A DNA stretch of 64,000 nt from Blastopirellula marina (GCF_002967715.1 NZ_PUIA01000081.1:1-64000); one strand, 5' to 3'; positions 23,824 through 35,257 are shown, counted from the stretch's first letter. Notes: generated by a model from the sequence alone, not told the origin. Numbers and translations: made by a program.

Positions 23824-26373
23824 CTAGGGGCGGATCTCGACCAGATGTGACTGGGGCATCGCGTGAACCAGATACCGCTGCGAAACGACATCCGACAACT
23901 TCGGCAGCAGCGATTCGATTTCCTGCAGCAGCATATGCAGTGATTCGCCGGCCGACAAGGCGTCGGGGGCTCGGACACGCGTAACATCGAACATCCGCAC
24001 TTCGTGCAGCAGCGACATCGCCAGACGCTGCTCGACCGTGTAGCCGGCATGATTAGCAACGTTGGGCAGATCGTTGACGTGCTCTAACAGTTGAGCCAAC
24101 TGGCGGGCAATCGAACGCGGGTTGGTTTCGTCGGTCACCAGCAGATCGAGCACGGCCCCCAGGTGCATCTCTTCCAAGTAACGCGACCGGTAGGTGATCA
24201 AACTGTCGGAGATTTCCAGCAGCGCTTCGAGGATCGCGGCCAGGTCGCCCGAAGGAAGTACCAGGCAGTTTCGCATCAGCCGCGAGCTCTGCGTCGCCCG
24301 CTCCATACGCCGGCCCATGTCCAGGAAGTGATAGACCTGCGTTCGTGTGATGCTTTCGGAAATGATACCGGAGAACGCGGCCAGGTCGAGGACCAGGTCG
24401 TCCAGCAAAGCCAAGCAGTCGGACAGGTCCCAGTACCCGGTCACAGGGGGCTGGAAGCCTTGGTCGACCCGGTGCAGCACACGCCAGCTATCGGCCGAGA
24501 CGCGGTCGCGGCTGCGCGAGGTGAGCCGGAAGATCTCGGTCACGATCGAACGCAGGCTCATCGAGTTCTGTTCGTCGAAGATGTTCGCCGCCAGGTTCCG
24601 CTCGATCGGCGGCAACTGCTTTCGCATCTCTTCCACGCCGTAGCCTGGCTCGATGATTCCCATCTCGGCCATCGTACGGATCAAGATGACCACCTCAGGC
24701 ATCTCGCTGATCTGCTCTTCGCTGGTCAATCGCGAGATGGTCGTTCGCAGGATGCGGGCCGTCACGTCGGCGCGTTCCAGGTTGCGTCCCAACCAGAACA
24801 GGTTTTCAGCGATGCGGCTGGGGAGTTCGCCGCCGGTACGTTTCAGTTCGACACCATGATCGGGCTGCTTCAGCAAGCTAACACGCGCAATCGGAGTATC
24901 GGACAACACCCACGCGTCTTTGCTGCGTTCGCCAACTTGCAGCGAGGCCTCTAGCGGCTGAAGCTCTCCGCTGAGTCGAATCAGCCCGCCAGGCATGGTC
25001 TCGAAGTCGTTTTGTCCCAGCACGGCGAAGCTGCGCAGGGCAATGTGGGCGGGAGTGAGTGACTTCTTGGAATAGACCGGGCTGGTCGAGCGGACCACTT
25101 GTTCCTGAGCAACGAACAAATCCGGATCGGCCTGGATCATGCGAATCAGCTTTTCCTGATCGCCATCTTTCTGCACACGGAAGATGCCGGACCGGTTTCC
25201 ACGTTTTCGGTAAGAAGGTTTGATAACCAGTTTGTCGATGTTTTCGATCACGTAAGCCAGCGAATCGGGGTCACCGCATCGCCAGGTAGCAACGCCTGGC
25301 AAAATCAGCGGTTCGCCCAGCAGATGCTGACAAAGCTGCGGCATGAAGGTCATGAAGATAGGAGACTCGACGATGCCAGACCCCAACGGGTTGAGCACCA
25401 CGACATTCTTCATGCGGCAAACTTGCAGCAGTTCTGGGATACCACCGGTCGCGTGGCTGATCTCGAGGGGATCGCACTGATCGCTGTTGGGACGCCGAAT
25501 AATGACATCCACCGGTAGCAGCCCACCCAAGGTCTTTAGCATGACACGATTGCCACGTACGGCCAGATCGGCCGGTTCGACCAGGGTGTAACCGAGATAA
25601 CGTGCGAGGTAGGCATCCTCGAAGTAATTCGGGCTTTCGGCCCCGTTGCTGAGAATCACAACTCGCGGATTGGTAACCCGCGAACAGGCACGCAGTACAG
25701 CCTCTTTCACTTTCATAAAGTAACCAGCCAGTCGCTGGACGTTCTCTTTGTGAAAGAGACTGGGCGTCATGCGTGACTGGATGATGCGATTTTCGAGGGC
25801 GAAGCCGCTGCCGGACGGCGATTCGCTGCGATCCCCTTGGACCCACCAGCTGCCGTCGGGCGAACGAGAAAGGTCCGCGGCGTAAAAGTAGAGGTAATTG
25901 TTCCCGGGAGGATTCTGCCCATGGAAGCAGCGATAGTACCCCGGATGCCGGAACAAAACTTCTTCCGGCAGGATTCCGCTACGCAGCAAGTCTTGCGGGC
26001 CATATAGGTCCTGCAAGATCAACTGCATCAGCTTGCCGCGCTGCTTGAGCCCTTGCGAGATCTGGTTCCACTCGCTGCTGGGCAATAATACCGGCAGCGG
26101 GTCGAGTTCCCAGGGACGTGCCCGGCGGTCTTGGCCAGGGTTGCCGATGCCTGCACCGATATAGGCCATGCCGGTGCGATCGAGCAGTTTTTGCATTTGC
26201 TGCCAGCGACGCTGAAATTCGCTGGCCCCAATGTCACGAACCCCCTGAACGAAGCTCTGCCAATGGGGGCGTATCTGCGCACCGTCGTTCAGTTCGTCGT
26301 ATACGTCGGAAATCGGCTTATACGGGGCGAATAGATCGGCGGACGCATCATTCTGTGCGGGGATTCTGGTCAC
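23824..26373 (-). CDS. Fused circularly permuted ATP-grasp and alpha-E protein
   Basis: An 849-residue fusion. Residues 1-about 480 are the circularly permuted ATP-grasp domain (WNQISQGLKQRGKLMQLILQ, FRHPGYYRCFHG, SWWVQGDRSESPSGSGFALE, LVIKPSYRKRG), and residues about 520-849 are an alpha-E domain beginning RIAENLFWLGRNLERADVTA. Together they match the separate gene pair at 20371 and 21855 but with clearly diverged sequence, so they are not a recent duplication. It lies between the large DUF2126 transglutaminase gene (51 nt before) and the smaller transglutaminase (21 nt after). The probable role is ATP-driven ligation of an unknown peptide or amino compound. Confidence 0.92.
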   Translation of the reverse strand: MTRIPAQNDASADLFAPYKPISDVYDELNDGAQIRPHWQSFVQGVRDIGASEFQRRWQQMQKLLDRTGMAYIGAGIGNPGQDRRARPWELDPLPVLLPSSEWNQISQGLKQRGKLMQLILQDLYGPQDLLRSGILPEEVLFRHPGYYRCFHGQNPPGNNYLYFYAADLSRSPDGSWWVQGDRSESPSGSGFALENRIIQSRMTPSLFHKENVQRLAGYFMKVKEAVLRACSRVTNPRVVILSNGAESPNYFEDAYLARYLGYTLVEPADLAVRGNRVMLKTLGGLLPVDVIIRRPNSDQCDPLEISHATGGIPELLQVCRMKNVVVLNPLGSGIVESPIFMTFMPQLCQHLLGEPLILPGVATWRCGDPDSLAYVIENIDKLVIKPSYRKRGNRSGIFRVQKDGDQEKLIRMIQADPDLFVAQEQVVRSTSPVYSKKSLTPAHIALRSFAVLGQNDFETMPGGLIRLSGELQPLEASLQVGERSKDAWVLSDTPIARVSLLKQPDHGVELKRTGGELPSRIAENLFWLGRNLERADVTARILRTTISRLTSEEQISEMPEVVILIRTMAEMGIIEPGYGVEEMRKQLPPIERNLAANIFDEQNSMSLRSIVTEIFRLTSRSRDRVSADSWRVLHRVDQGFQPPVTGYWDLSDCLALLDDLVLDLAAFSGIISESITRTQVYHFLDMGRRMERATQSSRLMRNCLVLPSGDLAAILEALLEISDSLITYRSRYLEEMHLGAVLDLLVTDETNPRSIARQLAQLLEHVNDLPNVANHAGYTVEQRLAMSLLHEVRMFDVTRVRAPDALSAGESLHMLLQEIESLLPKLSDVVSQRYLVHAMPQSHLVEIRP

Positions 26374-26424
26374 CGAGACCTCGGGCTGTCCAAAATGAGG
26401 TGTTGCGCATTCCCTGCGCGGGGT

Positions 26425-29400
26425 TTACAGATGCTTGGTTTTACCCCGTCTCAAATCGAGCGTGAAGGGGAATTCACTTGAGTCCTCATCTGGCGGTAGC
26501 TCAACATAACCGGGCGTATGCCCCATTTTCTCGAATCGCCCCCCACGACGGGACTCTGCCTCGAAGGCATTTACAGGGAAAGATTCTGGATTATTCCCCC
26601 CTGGATGCCCTACGTGATAGCGACAACCTCCCAAACTTCTCTGGAACCACGAGTCGTACAGGTCGATTGTCAGGGGCTCGTCTACCGGAATGGTGGGGTG
26701 CAAGCAGCTAGGTGGCTGCCAGGCTCGATACCGCACACCGGCGACGTATTCCTGCTCGGTTCCGGTCGGATGGAGCGGAACCTTGCGTCCGTTGCACATC
26801 ACGAAATGCCGGCCCGGGATCGCTCCGCGAACTTTGACCTGCATGCGTTCCAGCGAGGAGTCGACGTAACGGGCCGTAAAGCCCTGCCCCGATTCTTCGC
26901 CGAGCACGTACCAAGGTTCGATCGCTTTGCGGATTTCAACTTGGACGCCACGATGCGAAAACTCGCCAATCTTGGGGAACTTGAACTCGAAGTGCGGCAG
27001 GAACCAATACGATTCCAACTGGAATCCGGCGTCCTTCGTCTCTTCAATGACGTCCTCGAAGTCCTGATAATTGAAATGCGGCAGCATGAAACGATCGTGC
27101 AGGCTCGTATCCCAATCGACCAGGGGAACTCGGTAAGGATGTTCGGCAAAACGAGCCATCAATGCCCGCAGCAGAAGTTGCTGCGTGAGGCTCATCCGAG
27201 CGTGCGGAGGCATCTCGAAAGCACGGAACTCGAGCAAGCCGCGCCGCCCTGAACTGTTGTCAGGCGAAAACAGCTTGTCGATACAGAATTCGGCCCGATG
27301 CGTGTTGCCGGTGATATCGACCAGCAGGTTGCGGAAGACCCGGTCGACCAACCAGGGGGAGAACTGCCCCTTATCGGGGATTTGCTCGAACGCAATCTTC
27401 AGTTCATAGATGGCATCTCGGCGTCCTTCGTCGACACGTGGTGCCTGACTGGTAGGGCCGATAAAGTTGCCACTGAACAGGTAGGAAAGCGATGGATGAT
27501 TGTGCCAGTACCCGATCAGGCTTCGCAAAATATCGGGTCGCTGCAAAAACGGACTTTGCGTGGGAGTCGGACCACCCAGCACCACGTGGTTACCACCACC
27601 GGTACCGGTATGGGTGCCGTCTTTGTTGAACTTTTCAGTCCCCAGGCGAGTATGGTGGGCGTCTTCGTAGACCCCGGTTGTGATGTCGACTAGTTCCTGC
27701 CAATTGTTGGCCGGGTGGACGTTCACTTCGATCACACCAGGGTCTGGCGTCACGCTCAAGTGATTGACACGATCGTCGTGGGGTGGCAAGTACCCTTCGA
27801 TGATCACTGGCGAATTGAATTCAGCGGCCACCGTTTCCACGGCGGTCAGCAGTTCCAGGTAGCCTTCGATACGATCGACCGGCGGCATGAAGATATGCAG
27901 GCACCCGTTTCGAGGTTCCACACACACTGCCGTGCGGACCATCTGATTCATCGGATTCGGACCGCCGTTATCCCCCCAATCGCCAGGGCCAAAGAAGCCG
28001 TCCGACTCCAGGCTCTGGCCGCTCATCCCCTGGGGACGCGACGCGTTGCGGTAGGTATCGCCGCCGACAGTTTTCATCGACCACGGCTTGCCGGAGTCCC
28101 CTCCGACCATCGCGGGAGTACGGCGGGCCATGAATTCGGCATACGATGGAAGGGGCGTTGTTTCCGCCATGGGATCTAACGGGAAGAGAGCGGCCGCTTG
28201 CCCTTCCGTTTCGTAAACAAGCGACTTCAACGGCAGACGCAGCCCCATGGCCGAGTCGCCGGGAATGAGGAACAGTTCGTCGCTACGCACGACCCACTCG
28301 CCACTTTCCCAAGTTGGCTGGGCAGTCCACCACAAGTAGCGAATCGGCAGAACGACACCCACCGGCGATGTAATGCCTTGCTCGAAGACCTTGGCAATTC
28401 GCGCACGTTCTTCCTCGTCTTCCAGCTTCGAATCGTGGATGTCGACATTCACCGGCAGACGACGTTCCATCCAGGTGTAATAGAAAGCGTCTTCGTAGCC
28501 ATAGCTGGCGTGGTTCGGTTCGACACCTAGCTGCTCGGCCAGGCGACGGGTGAACTGCATGGCCAGATCCGCATCGTGACCATAGTTCATGCCATCTTCG
28601 GCCAACAGCGACGGATCTCTCCAGATCGGTTCGCCGTCGTGCCGCCAGTAGCAGCGAAATGCCCAACGAGGTAACGATTCGCCGGGATACCACTTGCCTT
28701 GGCCGTAGTGCAGGAAGCCCCCTTCGCCGAATCGTTTGAACAGCTTTCGCATCAGCTTGTCGGCCAGGCCTCGTTTGGTGGGCCCCACGGCAGCCGTGTT
28801 CCACTCGTCCCCTTCCATGTCGTCGATGGAAACGAACGTCGGCTCGCCCCCCATGGTCATCGTGATGCCGACTCGCTCGAGGTGCTTGTCGACTTCATGA
28901 CCAAGGGCTTGAATCTCGTCCCATTCTTCGTCGGTGTATGGTTTGGTCACACGCGGATCTTCGTGGAAACGCGTGATCTTCATTTCGAACTCGAATTCGA
29001 CTTCCGCCTGCTCGTGAGTTCCCGAGACAGGTGCCGCGGTCATTGGCGACGGCGTGCAGGCCAGTGGAATGTGACCTTCGCCAGCGAACAGCCCCGAGGT
29101 TGGGTCGAGCCCTACCCAGCCGGCACCCGGCAGGAAGACTTCGGTCCACGCATGCAAATCGGTGAAGTCCTTTTCCGGACCGGAGGGGCCATCGAGCGAT
29201 TTGATGTCAGGCGTCAACTGGCAGATGTAACCGGAAGCGAAGCGAGCGGCGAGTCCGAAATGACGCAGCATCTGCACCATCAGCCAGGCCGAGTCGCGGC
29301 ACGATCCGAGACGACGCTCTAGCGTTTCTTCCGGCGACTGAACGCCGTGCTCCATACGCACGGTGTAGGCGATGTCGTTTTGCAGACGCTGGTTGATATC

Positions 29401-29838
29401 CACCAGAAAGTCGACGATACGCCGCGGAGTGACATCGACTCCCTTCAGGTACTCGGTCAACAGCGGGCCGTGGGGTTCCTGTTCGAGGAACGGGGCCAGG
29501 TCGGTCTTGAGGGGCTCTTTGTAGATGATCGGGAAATCTTCAGCGTCCGGCTCCAGGAAGAAGTCAAACGGGTTGATCACCGTCATCTCGGCAATCAGGT
29601 CGACGTCGACGTGGAAATGGTCGACCGGTTCGGGGAAGACGACGCGGGCGGCAAAGTTTCCGTGAGGGTCCTGCTGCCAGTTCAGGAAGTGGGGTTTGGG
29701 ACTGATTCGTAGGGAGTAGCTGTGAATGGGCGTGCGGCAGTGCGGAGCCGGACGCAAACGAATGGTTTGAGCACCCACGCCGATCTTGCGATCGTACTTG
29801 TATTTGGTCGAGTGGTGCAGCGCCGTGAGAATCGCCAT
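26425..29838 (-). CDS. Transglutaminase-DUF2126 fusion protein
   Basis: The ATG at 29838, with GAGG 6 nt upstream, gives an 1137-residue protein; the reading frame extends further up to 29898 without a better start. The transglutaminase part (1-about 300) has the Cys in RRLGSCRDSAW (C180), His in DLHAWTEVF (H229) and Asp in WVGLDPTSGL (D245). The remaining 800 residues are DUF2126, with GGEPTFVSIDDMEG, LRWAF-type segments, EVNVHPANNW, GGGNHVVLGGPTP and HPSLSYLF. DUF2126 resembles ligase-type folds and is found mainly in this gene neighbourhood. It is probably the first gene of the minus-strand operon. Its substrate is unknown. Confidence 0.93.
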   Translation of the reverse strand: MAILTALHHSTKYKYDRKIGVGAQTIRLRPAPHCRTPIHSYSLRISPKPHFLNWQQDPHGNFAARVVFPEPVDHFHVDVDLIAEMTVINPFDFFLEPDAEDFPIIYKEPLKTDLAPFLEQEPHGPLLTEYLKGVDVTPRRIVDFLVDINQRLQNDIAYTVRMEHGVQSPEETLERRLGSCRDSAWLMVQMLRHFGLAARFASGYICQLTPDIKSLDGPSGPEKDFTDLHAWTEVFLPGAGWVGLDPTSGLFAGEGHIPLACTPSPMTAAPVSGTHEQAEVEFEFEMKITRFHEDPRVTKPYTDEEWDEIQALGHEVDKHLERVGITMTMGGEPTFVSIDDMEGDEWNTAAVGPTKRGLADKLMRKLFKRFGEGGFLHYGQGKWYPGESLPRWAFRCYWRHDGEPIWRDPSLLAEDGMNYGHDADLAMQFTRRLAEQLGVEPNHASYGYEDAFYYTWMERRLPVNVDIHDSKLEDEEERARIAKVFEQGITSPVGVVLPIRYLWWTAQPTWESGEWVVRSDELFLIPGDSAMGLRLPLKSLVYETEGQAAALFPLDPMAETTPLPSYAEFMARRTPAMVGGDSGKPWSMKTVGGDTYRNASRPQGMSGQSLESDGFFGPGDWGDNGGPNPMNQMVRTAVCVEPRNGCLHIFMPPVDRIEGYLELLTAVETVAAEFNSPVIIEGYLPPHDDRVNHLSVTPDPGVIEVNVHPANNWQELVDITTGVYEDAHHTRLGTEKFNKDGTHTGTGGGNHVVLGGPTPTQSPFLQRPDILRSLIGYWHNHPSLSYLFSGNFIGPTSQAPRVDEGRRDAIYELKIAFEQIPDKGQFSPWLVDRVFRNLLVDITGNTHRAEFCIDKLFSPDNSSGRRGLLEFRAFEMPPHARMSLTQQLLLRALMARFAEHPYRVPLVDWDTSLHDRFMLPHFNYQDFEDVIEETKDAGFQLESYWFLPHFEFKFPKIGEFSHRGVQVEIRKAIEPWYVLGEESGQGFTARYVDSSLERMQVKVRGAIPGRHFVMCNGRKVPLHPTGTEQEYVAGVRYRAWQPPSCLHPTIPVDEPLTIDLYDSWFQRSLGGCRYHVGHPGGNNPESFPVNAFEAESRRGGRFEKMGHTPGYVELPPDEDSSEFPFTLDLRRGKTKHL

Positions 29839-30107
29839 AGAAGCCTCAAAGATAGTCGAATCGCGGGAGAGAAATGCCAAACCGCTACGGACCAACATCC
29901 GGTCCGCACAGGGTTATTTTGGGAACAACGCACGAAAATCAGCCACCGGCGTTTTAATCGGCACGATCCATTCCTGAGGAACGCAAATGACGCGCCAATT
30001 ACCGATCATTGCTAGAAACCTACCACTTAGTAAAGGTTTCGCCCGAAGGTGCTAAAAATTTGTGCACATGGGGCCTAATTCTGAGCCAAACGCCAAGCTG
30101 TTAGGTA

Positions 30108-32090
30108 TCAGATTCGCTCGAGCCACAAGAGGCCATACGGCGGCAGCGTGAGGTCTTCGTGGGTCGCGATTTCCTGCTCGCTGATCAGATCCTGGAAGAA
30201 CCGTCCGAGCCCCCCCGTGCGGACGTTATTGGCGGGGACTCGCTGTTCCTCTTCCGTAAAGTTAGCCAGAATGAGGGTTCGGCTCCCCTCGAAGTGCCTT
30301 ACAAAGCCAAGAACGTGGGGGTTATCGACTGGAATCAACTCCATTTGCTGCCCGGCCAGCGATGGGAGGTTCTTTCTGAGCGAGATTAACTTCTGGATCG
30401 AGCGGAAGATTTTCCCTCGAATCGTCCCATTTTGGTCATCCACTTCCTGTTTGAAGTTTTGGAGATATTCCCACTTCATCTTGGGGCGGTGGATCCAGCG
30501 GGTATCGCCTGCCTTGGCGGGGTCCTTCACGAAATCATAATCATTGAGCATCCCCCACTCCTCACCCAGGTACAAAAGAGGGATCCCTCCGATGCTGAGG
30601 GTGATGCCATACAGCAGACACATGCGCCGGACCGACATTTCGATCAACTTCGGATCATGGAACTCGATCGCTTGCTCCAGGCCGGCAAGGGACGCCAACG
30701 TTCCCGAAATCCGCATGTCACCAGTAGTTGGGTTGTGCTGGAACGGCACCCCGCGGGCAAATGAACCGGGGAACTGCCCTGTGTAAAAGTTGTTCAAGAA
30801 TTGTCGATGGTCGTAGCCATTGATTCCCAGTTGAGCCGCGTCTTCGTCGTCGAAAGTCCAGCCAATATCGTCATGGCAGCGCAGGTAGTTGACCCACGAA
30901 GTGCCGTGCGGCAATCGATGACGATGACTGAGCGACTTCTTCAACAGACGCGTGCTGCGGGTAGCCAACGATTCCCACAACAAGGCCATCAGGGTCGGGT
31001 TGTAGGAAATCTGACACTCGTCCGCCCCGATATACTTCACCACTTCGTCCGGATGCACGATCGCTTCCGACTTGAAGACCAACCCAGGCGCGGCGATCCC
31101 GGCCAGACAGTTGAAGGCCTGGATCAAGAGGTGAGCTTCCGGGCGGTTTTCGCAGTTAGTGCCCATCTGCTTCCAAATGAACGCCACGGCATCGAGCCGC
31201 AAGATGTCGACACCTGTGTTGGCGATGAAGAGCATCTCTTCAAGCATCGCTCGAAAGACGGCTGGGTTACCGTAATTCAGATCCCATTGGAAGCTGTTGA
31301 AGGTCGTCCAAACCCACTTCTGCATCCCGTCGTGCCAGGTGAAGTTCCCGCGACGCACCGTCGGGAAGATCTCGCGCAAGGTGCGTTCGTACTGGTCGGG
31401 AACAGTACGATCGGGAAAGCAGTAATAGTACTGCTGATATTCGATGTCGCCGGCCTGGGCATGCTGGGCCCAGTAGTGATCGTCTGACGTGTGATTGAAA
31501 ACAAAGTCCAGGCACAAGCAGACGCCGGCTGCGCGGAATTCGTCAGCCAGTTGCCGCAGATCGTCGATCGTCCCAAGTCGGGGATCGACGCTACGGTAGT
31601 TGCTGATCGCGTACCCGCCGTCGTTATCGCCCGGACGCACTGCGAACAGCGGCATCAAGTGAACGTAGGTCAGGCCGAGATCTTTGAAGTACGGGATGCA
31701 CTCGCGCAGCTTGTTGAGATTCTCGGAAAAGAGATCGACGTACAGCGCCCCGCCCACCATATGTTCCGACTGAAACCAGGTCGGATCGTTCGAGCGGTGG
31801 TCGTCCTGCTCGCGAAGTTCGGGGCTACGCTGCTTCCACCCGCGTGCCGCGGTGAACATGATTTCTTCCAGATGATAGAAGAAATCGTATCGGGTGTGAT
31901 ACAGCGTGAAGAGCAGGCGAAACAAACGTGGCCATTGGGCGACGAGGCGCTGTGTGAAATCACGCGCTAGTCCGCTGGCGACATCGTCCTCGGACCAGAA
32001 TGCTTCCAACCGCGGCAGAAGTCGCTTGAGCGAGATCTCTGCTTCGGTTTGCAACTGGTCGGGTTGTCCATTCCTACTCGTTCCGATCAT
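30108..32090 (-). CDS. GH13 amylosucrase/sucrose-cleaving enzyme
   Basis: A 660-residue GH13 enzyme of subfamily-4 type, with the long helical N-terminus of amylosucrases ([20 protein letters not shown]). Core motifs are [14 protein letters not shown], the nucleophile in [12 protein letters not shown], the acid in LVFKSEAIV and [11 protein letters not shown] with the transition-state Asp. Amylosucrase makes glucan from sucrose and releases fructose; close relatives simply hydrolyse sucrose. Its start overlaps the 3' end of the sucrose-phosphate synthase gene by 17 nt, and a PfkB kinase gene is upstream in the same direction. It therefore probably recycles sucrose, with fructose going to that kinase. 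Whether it makes glucan cannot be read here. Confidence 0.9.
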   Translation of the reverse strand: MIGTSRNGQPDQLQTEAEISLKRLLPRLEAFWSEDDVASGLARDFTQRLVAQWPRLFRLLFTLYHTRYDFFYHLEEIMFTAARGWKQRSPELREQDDHRSNDPTWFQSEHMVGGALYVDLFSENLNKLRECIPYFKDLGLTYVHLMPLFAVRPGDNDGGYAISNYRSVDPRLGTIDDLRQLADEFRAAGVCLCLDFVFNHTSDDHYWAQHAQAGDIEYQQYYYCFPDRTVPDQYERTLREIFPTVRRGNFTWHDGMQKWVWTTFNSFQWDLNYGNPAVFRAMLEEMLFIANTGVDILRLDAVAFIWKQMGTNCENRPEAHLLIQAFNCLAGIAAPGLVFKSEAIVHPDEVVKYIGADECQISYNPTLMALLWESLATRSTRLLKKSLSHRHRLPHGTSWVNYLRCHDDIGWTFDDEDAAQLGINGYDHRQFLNNFYTGQFPGSFARGVPFQHNPTTGDMRISGTLASLAGLEQAIEFHDPKLIEMSVRRMCLLYGITLSIGGIPLLYLGEEWGMLNDYDFVKDPAKAGDTRWIHRPKMKWEYLQNFKQEVDDQNGTIRGKIFRSIQKLISLRKNLPSLAGQQMELIPVDNPHVLGFVRHFEGSRTLILANFTEEEQRVPANNVRTGGLGRFFQDLISEQEIATHEDLTLPPYGLLWLERI

Positions 32091-34206
32091 TGGGTATCGT
32101 GATGTTATCTAAGAACTGATAGTAATTGATACCCTCCAGGATACCTCGCGCATGATGCCCTTCCGCGAAATAGATCCGCGGCCAATCCCGTAGCTTCTCG
32201 AGTTCGGGGCTATAATTCCCTACAACCACTCCAAGTGTGCGCCCCTTGAGCATCCCTTCGTCGTTGCCGCTGTCGCCGGCAACCAGCACTTTTTCCGGGG
32301 AAAAACCCCATTTGTAGAGCACGTGCCGCACTGCGACACCAGGCCCCCCACGATTGGGCAAGATGTCGAGGTACATATTTCGCGAGAACACCACGCGTGC
32401 GCGAATGCCTGCTTCTCGCAACATTCGCTTGATGGTGGGAATACTTGGCGCGACGCTCGTATCGACGTCGAAGCTGATTTTGAATTCAGACTGCTGACAA
32501 TCTTTCTGCACGAAGACGCCATCTACCCCTTCAAAGAGCGTGCGAATTTCGTCAGGCGTCCAGTGCAATCCGATTTGCTTGCGCCACGTCCGGTCGCTGG
32601 TAAGACTCTCGCCGTAGTACAACTCCGTTCCGACGCCGGCACAAATCAGGTCAGGACGGGGCAGATTCATCTCTTCGATCAACTCCATCGCGCTGTCGAG
32701 ACGACGCCCTGTCGAGATACCGAAGCCAACATAGTCGTGCTCGCGCACCGTATCGAGCAGTTCTCGCAGCGACTCGTCGTCACCGGTCAGGGTGTTATCT
32801 AAATCAGTGATGATGAGCCGGTCGAAGTTCGGCATCCGCCGCACTTTGGTATTGTGCGCCAGGACAGGCTTCGCCGAGTGGTCAAGAATATCGTTGATGT
32901 CGCGCCAATATCGCTTGGCATGATTGGCCCACGAGTAATGCTTCGTGGCACCGGCAAGCCCCTTCTCGGCCCATTCATCCCACTGCTCAGGCTCTGTCAG
33001 CATTCGCAGCAGCGCCTTCTCGATTGCTTCGCCGTCGAGTGGATCAACCAACAAACCGTTATGGCAGTTCGCCACAATATCTCTCGGGCCGCCATCGTTG
33101 GTTGCGACAATCGGCAAGCTGGCCGCGGCCGCTTCGAGAAGTGTTAGCCCGAAGGGCTCGGTCAGCGCGGGATTGACGAAGACACCACGTCGCTGGGCTC
33201 CCCAGCGATAGATATCTGGGACATCGCTGGGCGTATGCATCTTGGGATACGAAACGTGGCCGTACAGGTCGTAGTCGTCGATCTTGCCGAGAATATGTTC
33301 GACAATCCGCCGCTGAGCGGGTGCCAGGTCTTTCAGGTTCTCGCGCGTTCCCATGATCAGTACGAGATTGGAAAGCTCCTGCAAACGCTCGCTTTCGCCG
33401 TAAACACGAACCAGCATTTCCAGGTTCTTGCGTTCGTCAGGACGCGCCATCGCAATCAGTGGCGGCTTAGTCGGCTCTCGCAAAAAACGTTCGATCTGCG
33501 GGCCTATGGCGTAATCGTCATCCATGGATGACGGTGGCGAGAAGGACTGCAGATTCACGCCCGGGGGAATGACCTCCATGCGATCCGGCACGTAGTTCTC
33601 GTACTTTTCGTACTGCAGCTCGACTTCCTGATTGGTACTGGCCACCACCATCGAGGCGGTTTCTAAAGCGACCTCTTCCGCTTCGATGCGCTGTGCCAAC
33701 TTGTAGCGGCGTTCGAGGTCTTCGTACGACTTTCCTTTGGCAATCAAACGTTCCTGCTTGACGCGGCCGAGCGAGTGCCCGGTGAACACGAACGGAATGT
33801 GCAGCAGCCGGGCAAGTTGTGCCCCGGCCAACCCCGCATCGGCATAGTGGCCGTGAATGAGATCGGGCAGGCCTGCGCGGCGAAAGTGAGCGAGCGTTTG
33901 ATCGACGAAGAATTCGATATACGGCCAGAGCGATTCTTTGCGGATGTATCGCTTCGGCCCGAAGGGTATCCTCACGATCTTCGCGTTCTCGCAAATTGGT
34001 TCTTCGACTTGGGCGTAATCATCAGAAACGCGGTCGTCGATTATCTGCCGCGTAAGAAGTTCAACTTCGGTGACACCGGGCTGCTTGGCCAGTTCCGCGG
34101 CCAATTCCAGGACATACTTAACTTGCCCGCCCGTATCCGCATCACGACCGAGTTCGGCATCATGAGCGCGGATTAAGCCATGTAAGCTTATCAGAGCGAT
34201 CTTCAT
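32074..34206 (-). CDS. Sucrose-phosphate synthase with C-terminal HAD domain
   Basis: A 710-residue protein. Residues 1-about 450 are a GT-B glycosyltransferase of family 4 ([66 protein letters not shown]) matching sucrose-phosphate synthase, which joins UDP-glucose and fructose 6-phosphate. Residues about 460-710 are a HAD domain with [10 protein letters not shown] and [10 protein letters not shown]. Both catalytic aspartates and the Mg-binding motif are present, unlike bidomain synthases where this domain is dead, so the protein may also dephosphorylate sucrose 6-phosphate. It follows the kinase gene by 47 nt and overlaps the GH13 gene by 17 nt, so these form one transcript. Confidence 0.9.
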   Translation of the reverse strand: MKIALISLHGLIRAHDAELGRDADTGGQVKYVLELAAELAKQPGVTEVELLTRQIIDDRVSDDYAQVEEPICENAKIVRIPFGPKRYIRKESLWPYIEFFVDQTLAHFRRAGLPDLIHGHYADAGLAGAQLARLLHIPFVFTGHSLGRVKQERLIAKGKSYEDLERRYKLAQRIEAEEVALETASMVVASTNQEVELQYEKYENYVPDRMEVIPPGVNLQSFSPPSSMDDDYAIGPQIERFLREPTKPPLIAMARPDERKNLEMLVRVYGESERLQELSNLVLIMGTRENLKDLAPAQRRIVEHILGKIDDYDLYGHVSYPKMHTPSDVPDIYRWGAQRRGVFVNPALTEPFGLTLLEAAAASLPIVATNDGGPRDIVANCHNGLLVDPLDGEAIEKALLRMLTEPEQWDEWAEKGLAGATKHYSWANHAKRYWRDINDILDHSAKPVLAHNTKVRRMPNFDRLIITDLDNTLTGDDESLRELLDTVREHDYVGFGISTGRRLDSAMELIEEMNLPRPDLICAGVGTELYYGESLTSDRTWRKQIGLHWTPDEIRTLFEGVDGVFVQKDCQQSEFKISFDVDTSVAPSIPTIKRMLREAGIRARVVFSRNMYLDILPNRGGPGVAVRHVLYKWGFSPEKVLVAGDSGNDEGMLKGRTLGVVVGNYSPELEKLRDWPRIYFAEGHHARGILEGINYYQFLDNITIPNDRNE

Positions 34207-34253
34207 GGAGAATCATCTTTGGAGGTTGTTGGTAGTGGGAAAGTTTGTGTCGG

Positions 34254-35189
34254 TTACGCTCCTTCGTTGAAGACGTTTTCATAGAACGACTTGTCTCGGC
34301 AAGTTGCTCCATGGTTCTCGCATACTTTCCCTGCGAATCGAGACGCCGCTTCGCCAACCTGTCGCAGTGGGCGGCCCGATATCAGTCCGGCGAGCAGGAC
34401 TGACGCGAATCCATCCCCTGCGCCGACCGTATCGACCAGGGGCTGGGGTTTGGTGACTGCAACTTCAATGCCATCGCCATCACTTGTGGCAAGAAAGGCC
34501 CCCTTCGAGCCGGATGTGATACAGAAATTGGCAACTTCATGCGCCGTACGGAATTTATCAACCGCTTTTCGAACGTCGTCACGCGTATCGCATGGTATCT
34601 GTGTGAGTCGATGGAGTTCGTCGTGGTTCAATTTCAGCCAATCGGCTCCATCCACCAACTGACTGACCCACGACTCGTCAAACCAAGGGGGCCGTACATT
34701 CAAGTCGACGAAACGCGGCAATTTGCTTTCTTGAATGATCTGACGAATGGTCGCCGCGGTTCGCTCGCTGCGATACGCGAGACTGCCGTAATAGAGATAG
34801 GAGTAGTTGCAATAGTCTTCGATGGCTGGGGGTTCGATGTAGTCCCACGCCCGATCTTTCAAAATATCGAAGACAGGTTCACTTCCTTTTAATTTCACTT
34901 CCACCGCACCGGTTGCCTTGCCGGCGACGGTTTGGATTTGCTCGGCCGACATGCCCCAGTCGTGCATGGCACTAAGGACTTGCTCTCCGGCTTCATCGTC
35001 GCCAATGGCCGATACCATGCAAGGCTGGAAGCCCATGCCATGGACATTCCAGGCAACGTTAAAAGGAGCGCCGCCGAGTACCTGGCGGCCATCTGGAAAG
35101 TGATCGAAAAGCACTTCCCCCAGAATCAACGGCGAGCGACTTGCTGTCGAATCAGACACGAATTCATATCGATCGGTTAGACGGATCAT
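34254..35189 (-). CDS. PfkB-family carbohydrate kinase, probably fructokinase
   Basis: A 311-residue ribokinase-type sugar kinase. It has LGEVLFDHFPDGRQVLGGAPFNVAWN (N-terminal glycine motif) and DTVGAGDGFASVL with the catalytic Asp at the C-terminal signature; FDILKDRAWDYIEPP is in the lid region. As the first gene of the operon with sucrose-phosphate synthase and the GH13 enzyme, the likely job is phosphorylating fructose released from sucrose. The sugar specificity is inferred from the context only. The translation start at 35189 is preceded by a 68-nt gap shared with the divergent phosphatase gene. Confidence 0.87.
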   Translation of the reverse strand: MIRLTDRYEFVSDSTASRSPLILGEVLFDHFPDGRQVLGGAPFNVAWNVHGMGFQPCMVSAIGDDEAGEQVLSAMHDWGMSAEQIQTVAGKATGAVEVKLKGSEPVFDILKDRAWDYIEPPAIEDYCNYSYLYYGSLAYRSERTAATIRQIIQESKLPRFVDLNVRPPWFDESWVSQLVDGADWLKLNHDELHRLTQIPCDTRDDVRKAVDKFRTAHEVANFCITSGSKGAFLATSDGDGIEVAVTKPQPLVDTVGAGDGFASVLLAGLISGRPLRQVGEAASRFAGKVCENHGATCRDKSFYENVFNEGA

Positions 35190-35257
35190 TTAGTAATTGA
35201 GTAACATTGTTTTAGCATTTTCCCGTCACAAACTCAAATCGCACGAAGGTCCATCAC

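Noticed and set aside
24091-24954. 287-codon + frame opposite the fused ATP-grasp/alpha-E gene
   Set aside because: His/Gln/Arg-rich shadow composition and no motif; the sense gene is strongly supported.
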